Source of the DNA: Basipetospora chlamydospora
Lineage: Eukaryota > Ascomycota > Sordariomycetes > Microascales
Assembly (NCBI GenBank): GCA_001599675.1
Contig: BCHP01000005.1
Span: 2,181,898-2,245,897 of the forward strand
Direction of reading: 5' to 3'
Length of the DNA stretch: 64,000 nt
The notes below the pieces were generated by a model. It saw only the letters and a program-made list of their open reading frames with translations, was not told the DNA's origin and did no database searches. Shown piece by piece: positions 24,836 to 36,230 of the stretch (position 1 is the first letter of the stretch; every line of letters begins with the position of its first letter). Both the position numbers and the translations under genes were made by a program.

Positions 24836-25228
24836 TGCTACTCTGGCCGAGATGCTGCAGCATCGTATATGATCCCTTCCACTCCCCCAGGTGGCGTCCG
24901 GGACGCGACTCATGACACTGCTTGGTCTATTCCCGCCCACTTATACGCCGTGAACCCAACTTAATCTTCTTCTCTCTTGAAGATCACGTCTCGCTTGTCG
25001 ATATTGCAGAACGATATATATACCGAGAGAGATCATATCTTGCCTTCCAACTTCACCCGGGAAACCTCGAGGGGCAAGACGACTACGGCTGCGCCTGCGA
25101 TGGTGTTGATTCGGGCGTTATAACCTCACCTCTCTTCCCACTCCCGCCCATCGGGATCCCTCGTGAGGTCCTACCAGCCGAAAACCACCTCTCTATTCCC
25201 TTCGCCATCGACCCTCCAGACATCCAAG

Positions 25229-26903
25229 ATGGCTTCCTTCAGGATAACCTCAACATTCTCTCTCGCCCTCCTCCTCCTATCCTCTCTCCTCCCATCCGCC
25301 CTAGCCATACAAGTCACCCCGGGCTCATCATGCGCCGCCCTCTGCATGGACGACCCGGACGGCGACCCCTTCTCCCCGGACTCCTCCAGCACGAACGCGA
25401 CCGACATCGTCTGCCAGGACAGCGACTACAGCTCGTCGGCAAAGGGCATCAAGTTTCAGGAGTGCCTCGAGTGCCTGCAGAAGAGCGACAAGGCCGAGGG
25501 CACCGAGAGCGACATCGCCTGGCTCCTGTACAACCTCCGCTATGCCATGGGCACCTGCCTGTACGGCTTCGGCGACGAGGACCTAGTCATCAGCTCCCCC
25601 TGCGTCATCGGCTGGGCGTGTGGCCCCATCAAGGACGCCATCCTCGTGGGGGACCTAGACCCGGACGACAAGGACACCTTTGGGTACTGCTCGGCCGCCG
25701 ACGGGGCATTTTTCGGGGACACGCTCAAGTCTTGCGTGTCGTGCTTGAAGTCTAGCGATGTCGAGAGCTACCTTGCGAACTGTGAGTTGTTACCTTTCCT
25801 CGGAAAAAAAAAGAAAATAGCTGGGAAAAGAAAACTGCAACATCGCCCTGTCTAACACATTCTCTTAGTCATGGTCGCCCTACAGGTCGGCTGCGTACAG
25901 AAGCCCGGTCCAGGCGAGATGCTCGGCATCAACGGCTCACCCTTCACCAGGGCCGTCCTTGAGCTGACCAAGGAGGTTGACGAAGACAAGGACCCGGGCG
26001 CTTCGGCCGGCGCCCTTACCACGGGCACCATTGTCGGCATCGCCGTGGGCGCCGGGCTCTTCCTAGTCGGCGGACTCGCCCTCTGGTTCGTGTACCGCCG
26101 CAAGAAGAAGAACCAATGTACGTTGTCCCCTTCTTCTCCTTGAGTCGTTTTTTTTCTTTTCTCTGTCTTCGATCTGATAAGAAATGGGGGGTCCAGACAC
26201 TTCGTCAGGGGACCCAAAAGACCCTAACAACTCGCGGAGTAGTTCACGGGCGATGATCTCCCTCGCGGTGCCCTGGGGCCGACGCCAGAATGATGGCGAT
26301 GAGAGGTCGGGCTCCGCGTCGAGCTTGAGCCGGGAGCGCGATGAGAAGGACGACGAGGACCGGATGAGCCGGCAGCACCAGCAACAGCAGCAACAGTACC
26401 ATCACCACCAGCGGATTGCCAGCAACAGCAACCGCAACACCATACGCAGCACGCACCACTACAACCCCTCCGTATCCGACAGGCCGCTTCGAGGCCACAT
26501 TTCTTCTTCTTCCGTGCCATCGTACCCAGCGTATATCCCAACGGCCGCGGACCGCGACGGCAGCACGCCCACCCCTCCCCCCAACCGAGCGTACCAGCAC
26601 CACCAGTCCCACTCCTCCGAACCCTCCGCGTACGCCAACCTGTCGCCCCCGCCGTCCTATCAATCACACGCCCGGAACTTTTCCCAGCCGATGCCCGCTC
26701 CGGCCTCCGAGTACGCGGGCCAGGCGGCGCTCCCCCAGAGTTTCGTCATGCCGCCGCCGCCGCCGCCGCGGGCTGCGGACGTCCCTTCCATACCGGTGCC
26801 GTCTGTGCCCCGTATTCGCGGGGCCAAAACGTACACACCCCCGACGATATCGATCGACCCCGTCTCCGAACCCCGCGGGGGCTCTAGGTTCGTGAGGACC
26901 TAG
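25229..26903 (+). CDS. Cys-rich single-pass surface protein, paralogue 3
   Basis: Exons 25229-25781, 25869-26117 and 26197-26903 give 502 residues. A clear signal peptide (FSLALLLLSSLLPSALA) precedes AIQVTPGSSCAALC. Family motifs follow: DIVCQD, FQECLECL, SDIAWLLYNLRYAMGTCLYGF, CVIGWACGPI, SCVSCLKS, LANC and GCVQKPGPGE. A helix at ~237-258 is followed by YRRKKK and a ~230-residue Ser/Gln/His/Pro-rich tail with a Q-rich stretch. Here the whole ectodomain up to LANC is in one exon: the intron in the WxLYN motif of paralogues 1 and 2 is absent, the intron after LANC is kept, and an extra intron lies after the helix. It is on the opposite strand from the other two. The acceptor of exon 3 was chosen because the alternative would create a stop codon. 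Confidence 0.9.
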
Positions 26904-27401
26904 GTACCCTTGGGGATTCGAATGCGATAGAAAGAGGACTGGCGTTTATGAAAGATAATATTGGGCAATATGAAACATAGCGAGGTATATCTCGAACACG
27001 AAGCAAACTGGCTGGATCTGTTGTTTTGGCTCTGGCAAAGGATTATGGGGCATCATTGTTTTTTTTCGTCATTGGCAACACAGGACTGAACACTAGGTAT
27101 AGCCAACCAACTGCATTTGGGAAGGGAATTGGCCACGAGGGATATACGAACTGGACACGAGGGCACGATTAGGGCTTTTATTTGGCGTTTGGCTTAGCGA
27201 ACTGCTTTTTTAGAAAGCGTTTGGGGCACCATAATTATCATGTTTGGAACACAGCGCCTTGCCGTCCAGGACGATCTCATTTGACGCGTGAAGGTCCATG
27301 ATGCCAATGTGAGAGAGCAACGCAATACTCGTGCGATTCATGTTAAATCTTAAGGTACTTGTACAACCAGGGTATCAATACATTGTAGACAGAAACACCA
27401 C
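26904..27401. other. Convergent 3' flanks
   Basis: The space between the stop codons of paralogue 3 and the derlin gene, relatively AT-rich. No gene seen. Confidence 0.5.
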
Positions 27402-28662
27402 TCAGCCCAGCCTATGGCCACTACCCCTCGATCTCCAAGAATCGGGCAGTGGCCCAGACGAGTGCCCTGTACTCGACCCCGAGCTCGGCTCAGGCGGCCT
27501 GATCGCCGTGCCGAAGGTCCTCTGTAGGACTCTGGGTGTCTTGACGAGGTACGACATGAAGCCCGGCGTGGGCAGAAGATTCGCGCCGTCGCCAAACTCG
27601 GGCCAGAGCCTCGTACAGAAGTCCCACATATGCGCAACGATTATGGCGGTGATCTGCAGTGGAATGTAGTAGGCGCCATCGCCGATCAGGCCGATGAGCA
27701 TCATGCAGTAGGGCAGAAGTTGGGCGGGGATGGTGAAGAACCAGAAGCTAGCCTTCTGGCCGCGTTGATCCTGGTGGCCGGTGTAGCAGGCCGCCATGAT
27801 GAGACCTTGTAGGAAGCTGTAGTAGGGACCCGACAGGAGGGGAGTGTAGCGCCAGGCTAGCTCGGTCACGGCCTGTGTCAGAAGCACTGTTAGACACTGC
27901 GTTCTGACGGTTCGTGCATTCGCAAACCCGAGGGCCAAAAGAAACGGTCACAAAGGTGATGTAATGTAGGGTGCTAAAAACCACCCGGGCAAGTATGTGG
28001 GAACCAGCCGAGCCATCCATATAGACATCCCACCATGCCCACACCCAGATCCGAGCCCTGATTGCGAAAGTGGGCCGGTCTGAGTGCAGGGGTAATCTTC
28101 CTCAATTTCAGGAACCGCGATAGTTGTAGGTGATTAAAAGCACTATGCGGGCAGTATATGAGGGGGGAAAAATATAACACATAGGACACGACGCCAGGGA
28201 TGGGGCGAAAGTAGACAATCACAGAGGCATGGAAACGAAGACGCGCGACTTACAACCATGGAGGTGCAGACGACGATGAGGTACCACACCAAGTCCTCCC
28301 GCCTGGGGAACCTAGCATTGCCGACCTCAAGCTCGCTCAGATACCGGTAGAGGAAGTATGGATCGAGGAGCAATCCCAGCTGAGGCCCTGTCATGAGGAA
28401 CGACGTGGGCAAGCGCCAAATCTCCGGGGGAAACTTGGCGATGAACGAGGCATCCCACGCTATGCGGTAAGGGGATAGTGCTCCGAGGCGGACCGCGACT
28501 GAAGTAGCAAACACTGTGAGTGCGATATTCCTGAAGGGACAGACGCGAGTTAGCGGAAGGAGCTTCGAGGCAATGATGGCTGACGTTTGGCGTTGACGTG
28601 AGGACATACCTGGAGATGGGCGGCAGGCGCCGGAACATGTCCGAAAGCTGCTCAGTCGCCAT
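27402..28662 (-). CDS. DER1: Derlin (Der1/Dfm1-like ER rhomboid pseudoprotease)
   Basis: Derlins are multi-pass ER proteins that help retrotranslocate misfolded proteins in ERAD. Exons 28662-28610, 28530-28254 and 27872-27402 give 266 residues. Matching family landmarks are the N-terminal RRLPPISR, EIWRLPTSFLMTGPQLGLLLDPYFLYRY, RFPRREDLVWYLIVVCTSMV, GPYYSFLQGLIMA, the QDQRGQKASFWFFTIPAQLLPYCMM block, and AHMWDFCTRLWP. The C-terminus is a Ser/Pro/Gly-rich tail with no clear Cdc48-binding motif that I could identify. The second intron is 381 nt, unusually long for this window. Whether this is the Der1 or Dfm1 orthologue cannot be settled by eye. It is divergent from the small gene at 29253. Confidence 0.9.
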
Positions 28663-29252
28663 CTTTGAAGATGGTGTTTCTCAACCGTACAAGCAGAGGC
28701 AGCAGCAGTAGATGGATGATGTTCAAGACCGTAATTTCAGGTCGAGATGAATATCAGATGTAGTAGGAGTGTGTGTTTGGGAAATGGAACGTGCACCAGG
28801 TTGCGGCGCAGACGTTTGGTTCTATCACATTGTTGGTGATGTGTTCAGTTCGGAACTGGATGGGAATTTTTCCCAGGAAGGAAAAGAAGCTGGGCGAAGC
28901 CTCCTTCCGCAAATTTATTCAGCTTGAAAGAGCGGGTACATCATTATTACCGACGATTAGCCGCACTCGCTTCCAGCCTGAGCTACGACGGCGGCGGCCG
29001 GAGCTCGGCATGTGGATCAAGGGAACCGCACGCACCGGCTCGGTTAGTAGTTCGATGAAAGCTCCAAACAGGAGCTCAAAAGATTTATAGCTGCTCGAAG
29101 AACGGCGTCCCTTGGGAAACACTTGGCTACGGCGCGCGACTACCCTGGGACCGCATAATCTCCTAGCACCAGACGAAGCTGCCTCACATACCCTCGACCG
29201 CCCCGCGACATCCGAAGTCTCAACTGGGGCTTTGGGCCAGGAGGTGATCGTC
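28663..29252. promoter_or_regulatory. Divergent promoter region between derlin and small membrane-protein genes
   Basis: 590 nt separate the two start codons on opposite strands, so both promoters must lie here. No specific binding site can be defended. Confidence 0.45.
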
Positions 29253-29683
29253 ATGTTGACGCGGGACCAAACAAAGGGTGAGGAGGCTTCAGAGGCCGCG
29301 TGGGAAGCCGGCCGCGGCGCAGTGAGCGGCGGCCTCAAATGGGGAACCGGAGCGGCTATCCTCGCGGCCATCGGCCAAAAGACTTATCCTCTTTACCGGA
29401 ACCTCACAATACAATTCAAAGTGTAATAGGAACCCTCCTTTTTACTTTGCCAGGGGCAGTATTTATCTTTACCCCCTTGCCCTCTTGTAACTTGAGATTG
29501 ATCGTCCTTTTTGTCTCTAGGTACATTCAGTTTTCTGCCATGATCATGGGCGGCATGATCGAGGCCGATAACCGCCTGAGGATATACGAGAACAGGAAGA
29601 GGCTTCAGCGTCGGATGGCAAGAGAACAGGCCAAGTGGGACCGGTATGAGCAGGAGTTCCTCGAGGGCAAGGATAAAAAGTAA
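29253..29683 (+). CDS. Small fungal protein with one or two hydrophobic segments
   Basis: Exons 29253-29422 and 29521-29683 join in phase to give 110 residues. The start MLTRDQTKGEE is preferred over an upstream in-frame ATG at 29112 because the upstream part looks unlike protein. The middle (GGLKWGTGAAILAAIG and, after the splice, FSAMIMGGMIEA) is moderately hydrophobic with Gly repeats, and the C-terminus is a highly charged helix (ENRKRLQRRMAREQAKW). The shape recalls small mitochondrial inner-membrane proteins, but I do not recognise a named family. The splice joins FK and VYIQFS in frame, which supports a real gene. Confidence 0.72.
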
Positions 29684-29926
29684 GATGGCGTCGGGTGCCG
29701 ACTTCCCACCAACACAACTTTTTGATTTGAGCACATAGTACCCGGGGCTCCTCAAGCCCGGTTGTAATACCACCCCAAACTCCAACCCATATACCATTGC
29801 GCCGTCAAACCAATGCCCTGGCACAGCATAGCGCGTCTGCTTTTGTCTCGCGGTGACGCCTGTGCATCCACCCATCCGCATGTCGCATAATGAACGTGCT
29901 CAAAAAATGCATCCCCCATTCCCCTT

Positions 29927-31147
29927 TCACTTCGAGGGCACCTCGAACTTCTTCGGGTCCATGTTCAGCTTACACAGCCGTGCTACGCACCCGCTCAGCT
30001 GTAGCAGCGTCTGCACGCCCTCGAGGATCTTCATGTGCGTAAAGCCAATCTCCTTGATGAACTCGAGCTTCGAGTGCTCGCTGAGGGTCGGGATCGTCTT
30101 GGTCACCCTGAACATGGTGCTGATGATGTCGTGGCTCGAGTACCCTAGGTCCCACAGCTCCCGCAGCGAGTCGAGCGCCGAGTCCACGTTGCCCTCGTAA
30201 CACGCCTTGAGCATGGCCTGCACCTTGATGGGGTGCGGCGAGTCCACCACCTTGAACACGTTGTCCCCGGACACGAAGCCGAAGCCCGCGTACGTCGACT
30301 GCAGGTTGTTGATGGCCTGCCGCATGTCGCCCTCGGCGCTGAAGACGAGCGCCGCAAGCCCGTCGTCGCTGTACTCCACCTTCTCCGCCTCGATGATCTG
30401 CATGAGCCGCTTGACCACCTGGGCGTCCGTCAGCCGGGCGTAGCGCAGGATGGCGCAGCGGGATTGGAGTGGCTCGATGATCTTGTTGGACTGGTTGCAG
30501 GCGAAGGCGAAGCGCGTAGTGTTGGAGTAGATCTCCATGGTCCGGCGGAGGGCCTGCTGCGCTCCCGAGGTCATGCTGTCGGCCTCATCGAGAATGACCA
30601 GCTTGTGCCGGCCGGGCGGTAGTGTGACTTTTTTCTGGGCGAAGCCCTTGATACGGTTCCGTACAACATCGATGCCTGCGTCGGGTGGTTGTTAATTGCC
30701 GGGAACTAGCAACTCAAGGGTTCTGGGCGTGATCGAACCTCTCTCGTCACTAGCGTTCAGCTCCAGGACAGCCTCCTTATACGCATCTCCCAAAAGTTGC
30801 CGCGCCAGGCAGAGTACACTCGTGGTTTTCCCAATACCCGGCATCCCCGATATGATAACGTGGGGCATGTTGCCCTCCCTCGCAATGATCTTGAGGCGCT
30901 CGATCGTCTCCGTGTTACCGACGACGTCGTCTAGGAATACCGGCCTGTATTTTTCGACCCTGAACATGGGGGGTTAGTATACCGGTCCAGATCCTTTCGA
31001 AAAGCTGGGAATCGTTCATCGGGGGGAAGAAAGCGAAGCTCACCATGGTAGCTCGTAGGTGGGGTTTCCGTTGGAGGCAGCGGCAAGGGCTTTCTTTGAA
31101 GCCGCGGTCGATGATTCTCCGACATCTGCTGGCTTGGAGGGCGCCAT
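29927..31147 (-). CDS. RFC4: Replication factor C small subunit (Rfc4 type)
   Basis: Subunit of the RFC clamp loader that places PCNA on primed DNA. Exons 31147-31044, 30959-30739 and 30675-29927 give 357 residues, the expected size. Visible RFC boxes are VEKYRP, the Walker A GMPGIGKTTS at ~73-82, LELNASDERGIDVVRN, the DEAD Walker B at ~138, SGAQQALRRTME, the CNQSNKIIEPLQSRC SRC motif, and AEGDMRQAINNLQST. The sequence GNMPHVIISGMPGIGKTTSV places it with yeast Rfc4 (human RFC2) rather than Rfc2, Rfc3 or Rfc5. It is divergent from the flippase gene; start codons are 581 nt apart. Confidence 0.96.
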
Positions 31148-31728
31148 TGTAAATGGAGAGAAGGAAAGGAAGGAGGTGCGGTGTGTTGTTGAGCCTATGT
31201 AGGGAGAAGGACAGCGGCTTGCTGAAGCTCGAGATTGTGGGCGAAGATCAGGATGCCTGTCCGCGCTGCCTCTTTACGCGATGGACGGAGCGCGTCGTTG
31301 GCCCCGGATCAATTTACACATGCATGCCCGGAGCATTAGATTAAATTATGCATCTGCGCATAACATCAGGCCGGTCGCAAACAGCCCACCACGCTTACTA
31401 ATCTGGTGAGACACATGGATGCAGCGAAGCCAAGCGTCTTACGTAGCCAAACCGACGACTACGACAGCAATCGGCCGTAGCTTCTCTGGTATCTATCTGC
31501 CTGCACCCTTGATTCCTCCTAACACGTATGCAAAGATCTCATTGAAGAGATCACACAGTTACCAACCGAACAAGACGTCTTGAAGCGTCACTCATACATC
31601 CCGAATTCAAGAGCTTGCGACAGCTCCATGCCTAACCCTACCGATACGCTTAACCAACCCACTCGACCTTTGGACGTCGTCAAAACGAACCGAAACCTTC
31701 GCCGTTAGCAACCCTACCTCGATGCGGC
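31148..31728. promoter_or_regulatory. Divergent promoter region between RFC4 and NEO1
   Basis: Shared upstream region of two head-to-head genes. I looked for MluI cell-cycle box motifs (ACGCGT) expected for an S-phase gene and saw none. Confidence 0.45.
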
Positions 31729-34700
31729 ATGCCTCGACCAGGCGGCTACTCATCGCCGAAGTCGCCCGACTCCCCAGCGGATGACTCAGACTCCGACCTC
31801 GAGATCGACCTTCAGGAGCTCGACCCGACCACGTCGTCGTCGACGCACCGGAGCCCTGGACTGCTGCACCCTGACAGCTCAAACACCGAGAAGAAGTCGC
31901 CGGGCATAGCCCTGCGCAACCTCCGCATGAGCGGGATGCGGAGGTCCGGCAGGAGGGGAGGAGGACGGTACGCGGAACTCGGGCCTAGTCGGGATGGGGA
32001 CGAACACACCGACGCGCTGCTCGGCGACGGCGGCGGGGCCGGGTCAAGGTACTCTTCGGGGGACGATGATGCGCCACTGTTATCGGGGAACTCCCCTCGG
32101 CGGCGTCGGTCCTTTACCCAGGACCGCCTGCGGAGTTTTGGTTCCAGCATCCGGATACCGAGTTTCATGTCCTCGGCTTCCAAACAAACCGACCACGAAG
32201 GCGACGATGACGACAACGATAGCCAAGAAGAGGACGACCCATCGACTTCACGGCACGTAGCTGTCGGCTCGACGCAGTTGACCAAGTTCCCTCCCAACAT
32301 CATATCCAACGCGAAATACACCGCCTTCACGTTCCTCCCCGTCACTCTCTACAACGAGTTCTCCTTCTTCTTCAACATGTACTTCCTCCTCGTCGCGCTG
32401 TCGCAAGCAATACCCGCGCTTCGGATCGGCTACCTCTCTACGTACATTGCGCCGCTGGCGTTCGTGCTGATCATAACCATGGGGAAAGAGGCGTACGACG
32501 ATATAGCGCGACGGCGGCGGGACAATGAGGCCAATGCTGAGGAGTACAACGTTCTGCGCTTCCTGGAGCCCGGCCAGGAGGGTCGTTCCTTGCACACTCG
32601 GCCACGAAAGAGGCTGAGGTCTGAGCTGATTAGGAAGCATGGGAAGAGGCCGAATTCCCCGAGGGATCGGCTCTCTGATATACAAGAGGAGGAGGAGGAG
32701 ATTGAGGGGACAGGCTCACACCAGCCATCTTCCTCAGTGGTGGAAGTGGCCTGCAAATCGCGAGACCTCAAAGTTGGGGATGTCCTGAAGCTGAGCAAGG
32801 GACAGAGGGTTCCTGCGGATGTGGTTATCCTCAAGTGTTACACTCCTGAGAGCGTGAAACGCGTGGAAGAGGCCAAGGAAGAACAGAAAGAGGATCTGGG
32901 GCCGCTCCTTGTCGATACTGAGGAAAACCAGGGCGAGTCTTCGGCATCCGGCGGTGGCGCCTTATCACCCAGCGAGTCCCAGTCAGACGAAGGGTCCTCA
33001 GGAGAAACCTTTATCCGGACGGACCAACTGGATGGCGAGACGGACTGGAAATTGAGACTTGCGTCTCCGCTGACACAGAACTTGGCGACCGAAGAGTTCG
33101 TGCGCCTACGTGTAACAGGGGGCAAGCCCGATCGGAAGGTCAACGAGTTCCTAGGCGCCGTCGAGTTGCTCGGCAGCAGGCACGAAGCCCAGGACCACCA
33201 TGCGGCCTTGCAGAACGACAGTGGCAGCGATTCTGCGTCCTCGGCACCCCTCTCCCTTGATAACACGGCGTGGGCCAACACCGTGATCGCGTCGCAAGCC
33301 ATAACTCTCGCCGTCATCATGTACTCGGGACCGCAAACGAGGTCGGCGCTCTCCACATCCGCGTCGCGGTCGAAAACGGGCCTCCTTGAGTACGAAATCA
33401 ACTCACTCACCAAGATCCTCTGCGCCCTAACGCTGGCCCTCTCCGTCATCCTTGTGGCACTAGAAGGGTTCAGCAACACTGAAGGCAACGTGTGGTACAT
33501 TAAGATTATGCGCTTCCTCGTGCTCTTCTCCACCATCGTCCCGATCAGCCTAAGGGTGAACCTGGATCTGGGCAAGAGCGTTTACGGGTGGTTCATCCAT
33601 CGCGACCCGGGCATCCCTGGGGCCGTGGTGCGGACCAGTACGATACCCGAGGACCTGGGGCGGATCGAATACCTCCTCAGCGACAAGACGGGGACCCTGA
33701 CGCAGAACGAGATGGAGATGAAGAAGATCCACGTCGGTACCGTGTCATACGCGAACGAGGCGATGGACGAGGTCGCTACGTACATCTCGCAGGCGTTCCA
33801 TGTCCAGCCATCGCTCGAGCCGTCTTCGAAGACTGCCCTCGTCACGCCGTCGGCGTCTTACTCTGTTGCGGGGAATGTGGGCGGAGCGACTCGGACGCGC
33901 CGGGAGATCGGCTCTCGAGTGCGTGATGTGGTGCTCGCCCTGGCGCTCTGCCACAACGTCACTCCCACCGTGGAGGAGGAGGAAGGGAAGATGGTCACTT
34001 CCTACCAGGCATCGTCACCGGACGAGATTGCCATCGTTCGCTGGACAGAATCCGTCGGCCTCCGGCTGGCGCACCGCGATAGGAGAGGTATGGTACTAGA
34101 ATCCACCGGCACGGGAAGGAAGGTCGTCCAGGTGCGCATCCTAGACATATTCCCCTTTACCTCTGAGGGCAAGCGCATGGGTATAGTCGTGCAATTCTAT
34201 GAGCACGCCTCCTCGTCCAGGGCGGATCCGTCCGGTGGCGAGATCTGGTTCTACCAAAAGGGTGCCGACACGGTCATGGGCTCCATAGTGGCCGCGAACG
34301 ACTGGCTCGACGAGGAGACTGCCAACATGGCGCGTGAGGGCCTGCGCACGCTGGTCGTGGGCAGGAAGCGCCTCTCGCACCAGCAGTACCGGGAGTTTTC
34401 GCAGGCCTATCAGGAGGCGTCGCTTCTCATCGCGGGCCGCGAGACGGGAATGCAGAAGGTGGTGGCACAGCACCTGGAGCAGGACCTGGAGCTCCTGGGC
34501 GTGACGGGCGTGGAGGACAAGCTCCAGCGGGACGTCAAGCCGTCGCTCGAGCTCCTCCGCAACGCGGGCGTCAAGATTTGGATGCTCACGGGCGACAAGG
34601 TGGAGACGGCGCGGTGCGTGGCGGTGAGCTCGAAGCTCGTCGCCCGTGGCCAGTACATCCACACGGTGGCGAAGCTGAGCCGCAAGGACGGCGCGCAGGA

Positions 34701-35922
34701 ACACCTCGACTTTTTGCGGGGGAAGCCGGACTCATGCCTGCTCATCGACGGGGAGAGCCTGGCGCTGTACCTGACGCACCTCCGGACGGAGTTCGTGTCC
34801 GTCGCCGTGCTGCTCCCCACGGTGGTGGCGTGCCGGTGCTCGCCGATGCAGAAGGCCGAGGTGGCCCGGCTGATCAAGGCGTACACGAAGAAGCGCGTGT
34901 GCTGCATCGGCGACGGCGGCAACGACGTGTCGATGATCCAGGCGGCGGACGTCGGGGTGGGCATCGTGGGCAAGGAGGGCAAGCAGGCATCGCTGGCGGC
35001 GGACTTCTCCATTGAGCAGTTCTGCCACCTGACGAAGCTGCTGGTGTGGCACGGGCGGAACAGCTACAAGAGGAGCGCGAAGCTGGCACAGTTTGTCATA
35101 CACCGTGGTCTTATCATTGCGGTTTGCCAGACGATGTACAGTATCGCGCTCAAGTTTGAGCCCGAGGGTTTGTACAAGGTAGGTCACTCCTCTCCCTCCT
35201 TATTCTTTTGTCTCCCCTTGGAAATCACCATCATCGCCTTGGTTGCGAATATCCAGAAGCTTACAGTCGCTAACCACGTCGTGGAAATAGAACTGGCTCC
35301 TGGTCGGGTACGCGACGGTCTACACGGCAGCGCCCGTCCTCTCCCTCGTCCTCGACAAGGACGTGGACGAGAACCTGGCCAACCTCTACCCGGAGCTCTA
35401 CAAGGAGCTCACCGAGGGCCGGTCCCTCTCGTACCGGACCTTCTTCGTCTGGGTGTTCGTGTCCATCTACCAGGGCGGGGTGATCCAGGGCCTCTCGCAG
35501 GTGCTGACGGAGGTCAACGGGCCGCGCATGGTGGCGGTCAGCTACACGGCGCTGGTGCTCAACGAGCTGCTCATGGTGGCCATGGAGATTACGACGTGGC
35601 ACCCCGTCATGGTGGCGTGCATCGTGGGGACGTTTTTGATGTTTGCGGGGTCGGTGCCGTTTTTGGGGGATTACTTTGATCTGCCGTTTGTGATTACCTT
35701 GTGAGTCTTTTCCCCGTTTTTCCCCCAACCTTCTCCCCATAATCCCCTTGCGATGTGATGGACATGGGTTGGGAATGGCTGTGCTAACGTTCCTGCTTTT
35801 CTAGGGGTTTCTTGTGGAGGGTGCTGGCGATCGGGGCCATCTCGCTGGTGCCGCCGTACGCCGCCAAGGTCATCAGCCGGACGATGAAGCCACCGTCGTA
35901 CCGAAAGGTGCAAAGCACATGA
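31729..35922 (+). CDS. NEO1: P4-type phospholipid-transporting ATPase (Neo1 group)
   Basis: Exons 31729-35178, 35291-35700 and 35805-35922 give 1325 residues. P4-ATPases flip phospholipids to the cytosolic leaflet; Neo1 acts in Golgi and endosomes and, unlike other P4-ATPases, needs no Cdc50 partner. Key sites are DGETDWK at ~435 (actuator dephosphorylation motif), the phosphorylated Asp at 652 in DKTGTLTQNE, and GDGGNDVSMIQAADVGVGI with Asp1062. The C-terminal YPELYKELTEG, FVWVFVSIYQGGVIQ, VPFLGDYFDLPF and PPSYRKVQ agree with the Neo1/ATP9 clade. The first ~190 residues are a charged disordered extension (yeast Neo1 has 1151 residues), and an acidic Ser-rich loop precedes DGET. The intron after GLYK is read through as open frame without splicing; splicing restores NWLLVGYATVYT. 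Confidence 0.95.
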
Positions 35923-36230
35923 TTGATTCACCAGAGGGGCCCTGCGTTTGTTTTACTGTTTGTACGGTTATTGGGGAGGTCATGGTTGCGGACTGGAGTC
36001 TGTGGTGTCTTCTGGAGTTCTGGCTACTTTGTATCTGGTGGAGATGTAGCGCGGTCTTTCTTTTCCTTCTCACGTCCGCTCTTAGATGCCTGGATCAAGC
36101 GACTGCATTAAACCGGTATATCTTTCTACGATACAAAACGTTTCCTTCTCTGCCGTTCTCTATGGTGTCTATATGATGCAATGCTTTCTATACATATGTT
36201 GTACAAAGGGGTGATAGATGTGATGATAGA
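35923..36230. other. Convergent 3' flanks of NEO1 and CYC2
   Basis: 308 nt, relatively AT-rich, between two converging stop codons. Nothing else seen. Confidence 0.5.

Larger units (their letters stand above)
19107..25228. other. 6.1-kb gene-poor region
   Basis: Open frames on both strands reach ~200 codons, but none has recognisable motifs. It includes C tracts at 24393-24406 and 24795-24832 and two copies of the 9-mer TACGGAGTA (either strand) at 24633 and 24759. No transposase, reverse transcriptase or terminal repeats were noticed. Confidence 0.5.

Noticed and set aside
35179..35679. Continuation of the flippase open frame past GLYK
   Set aside because: The read-through translation is Arg/Gly-rich nonsense; splicing at 35179-35290 restores conserved Neo1 sequence.
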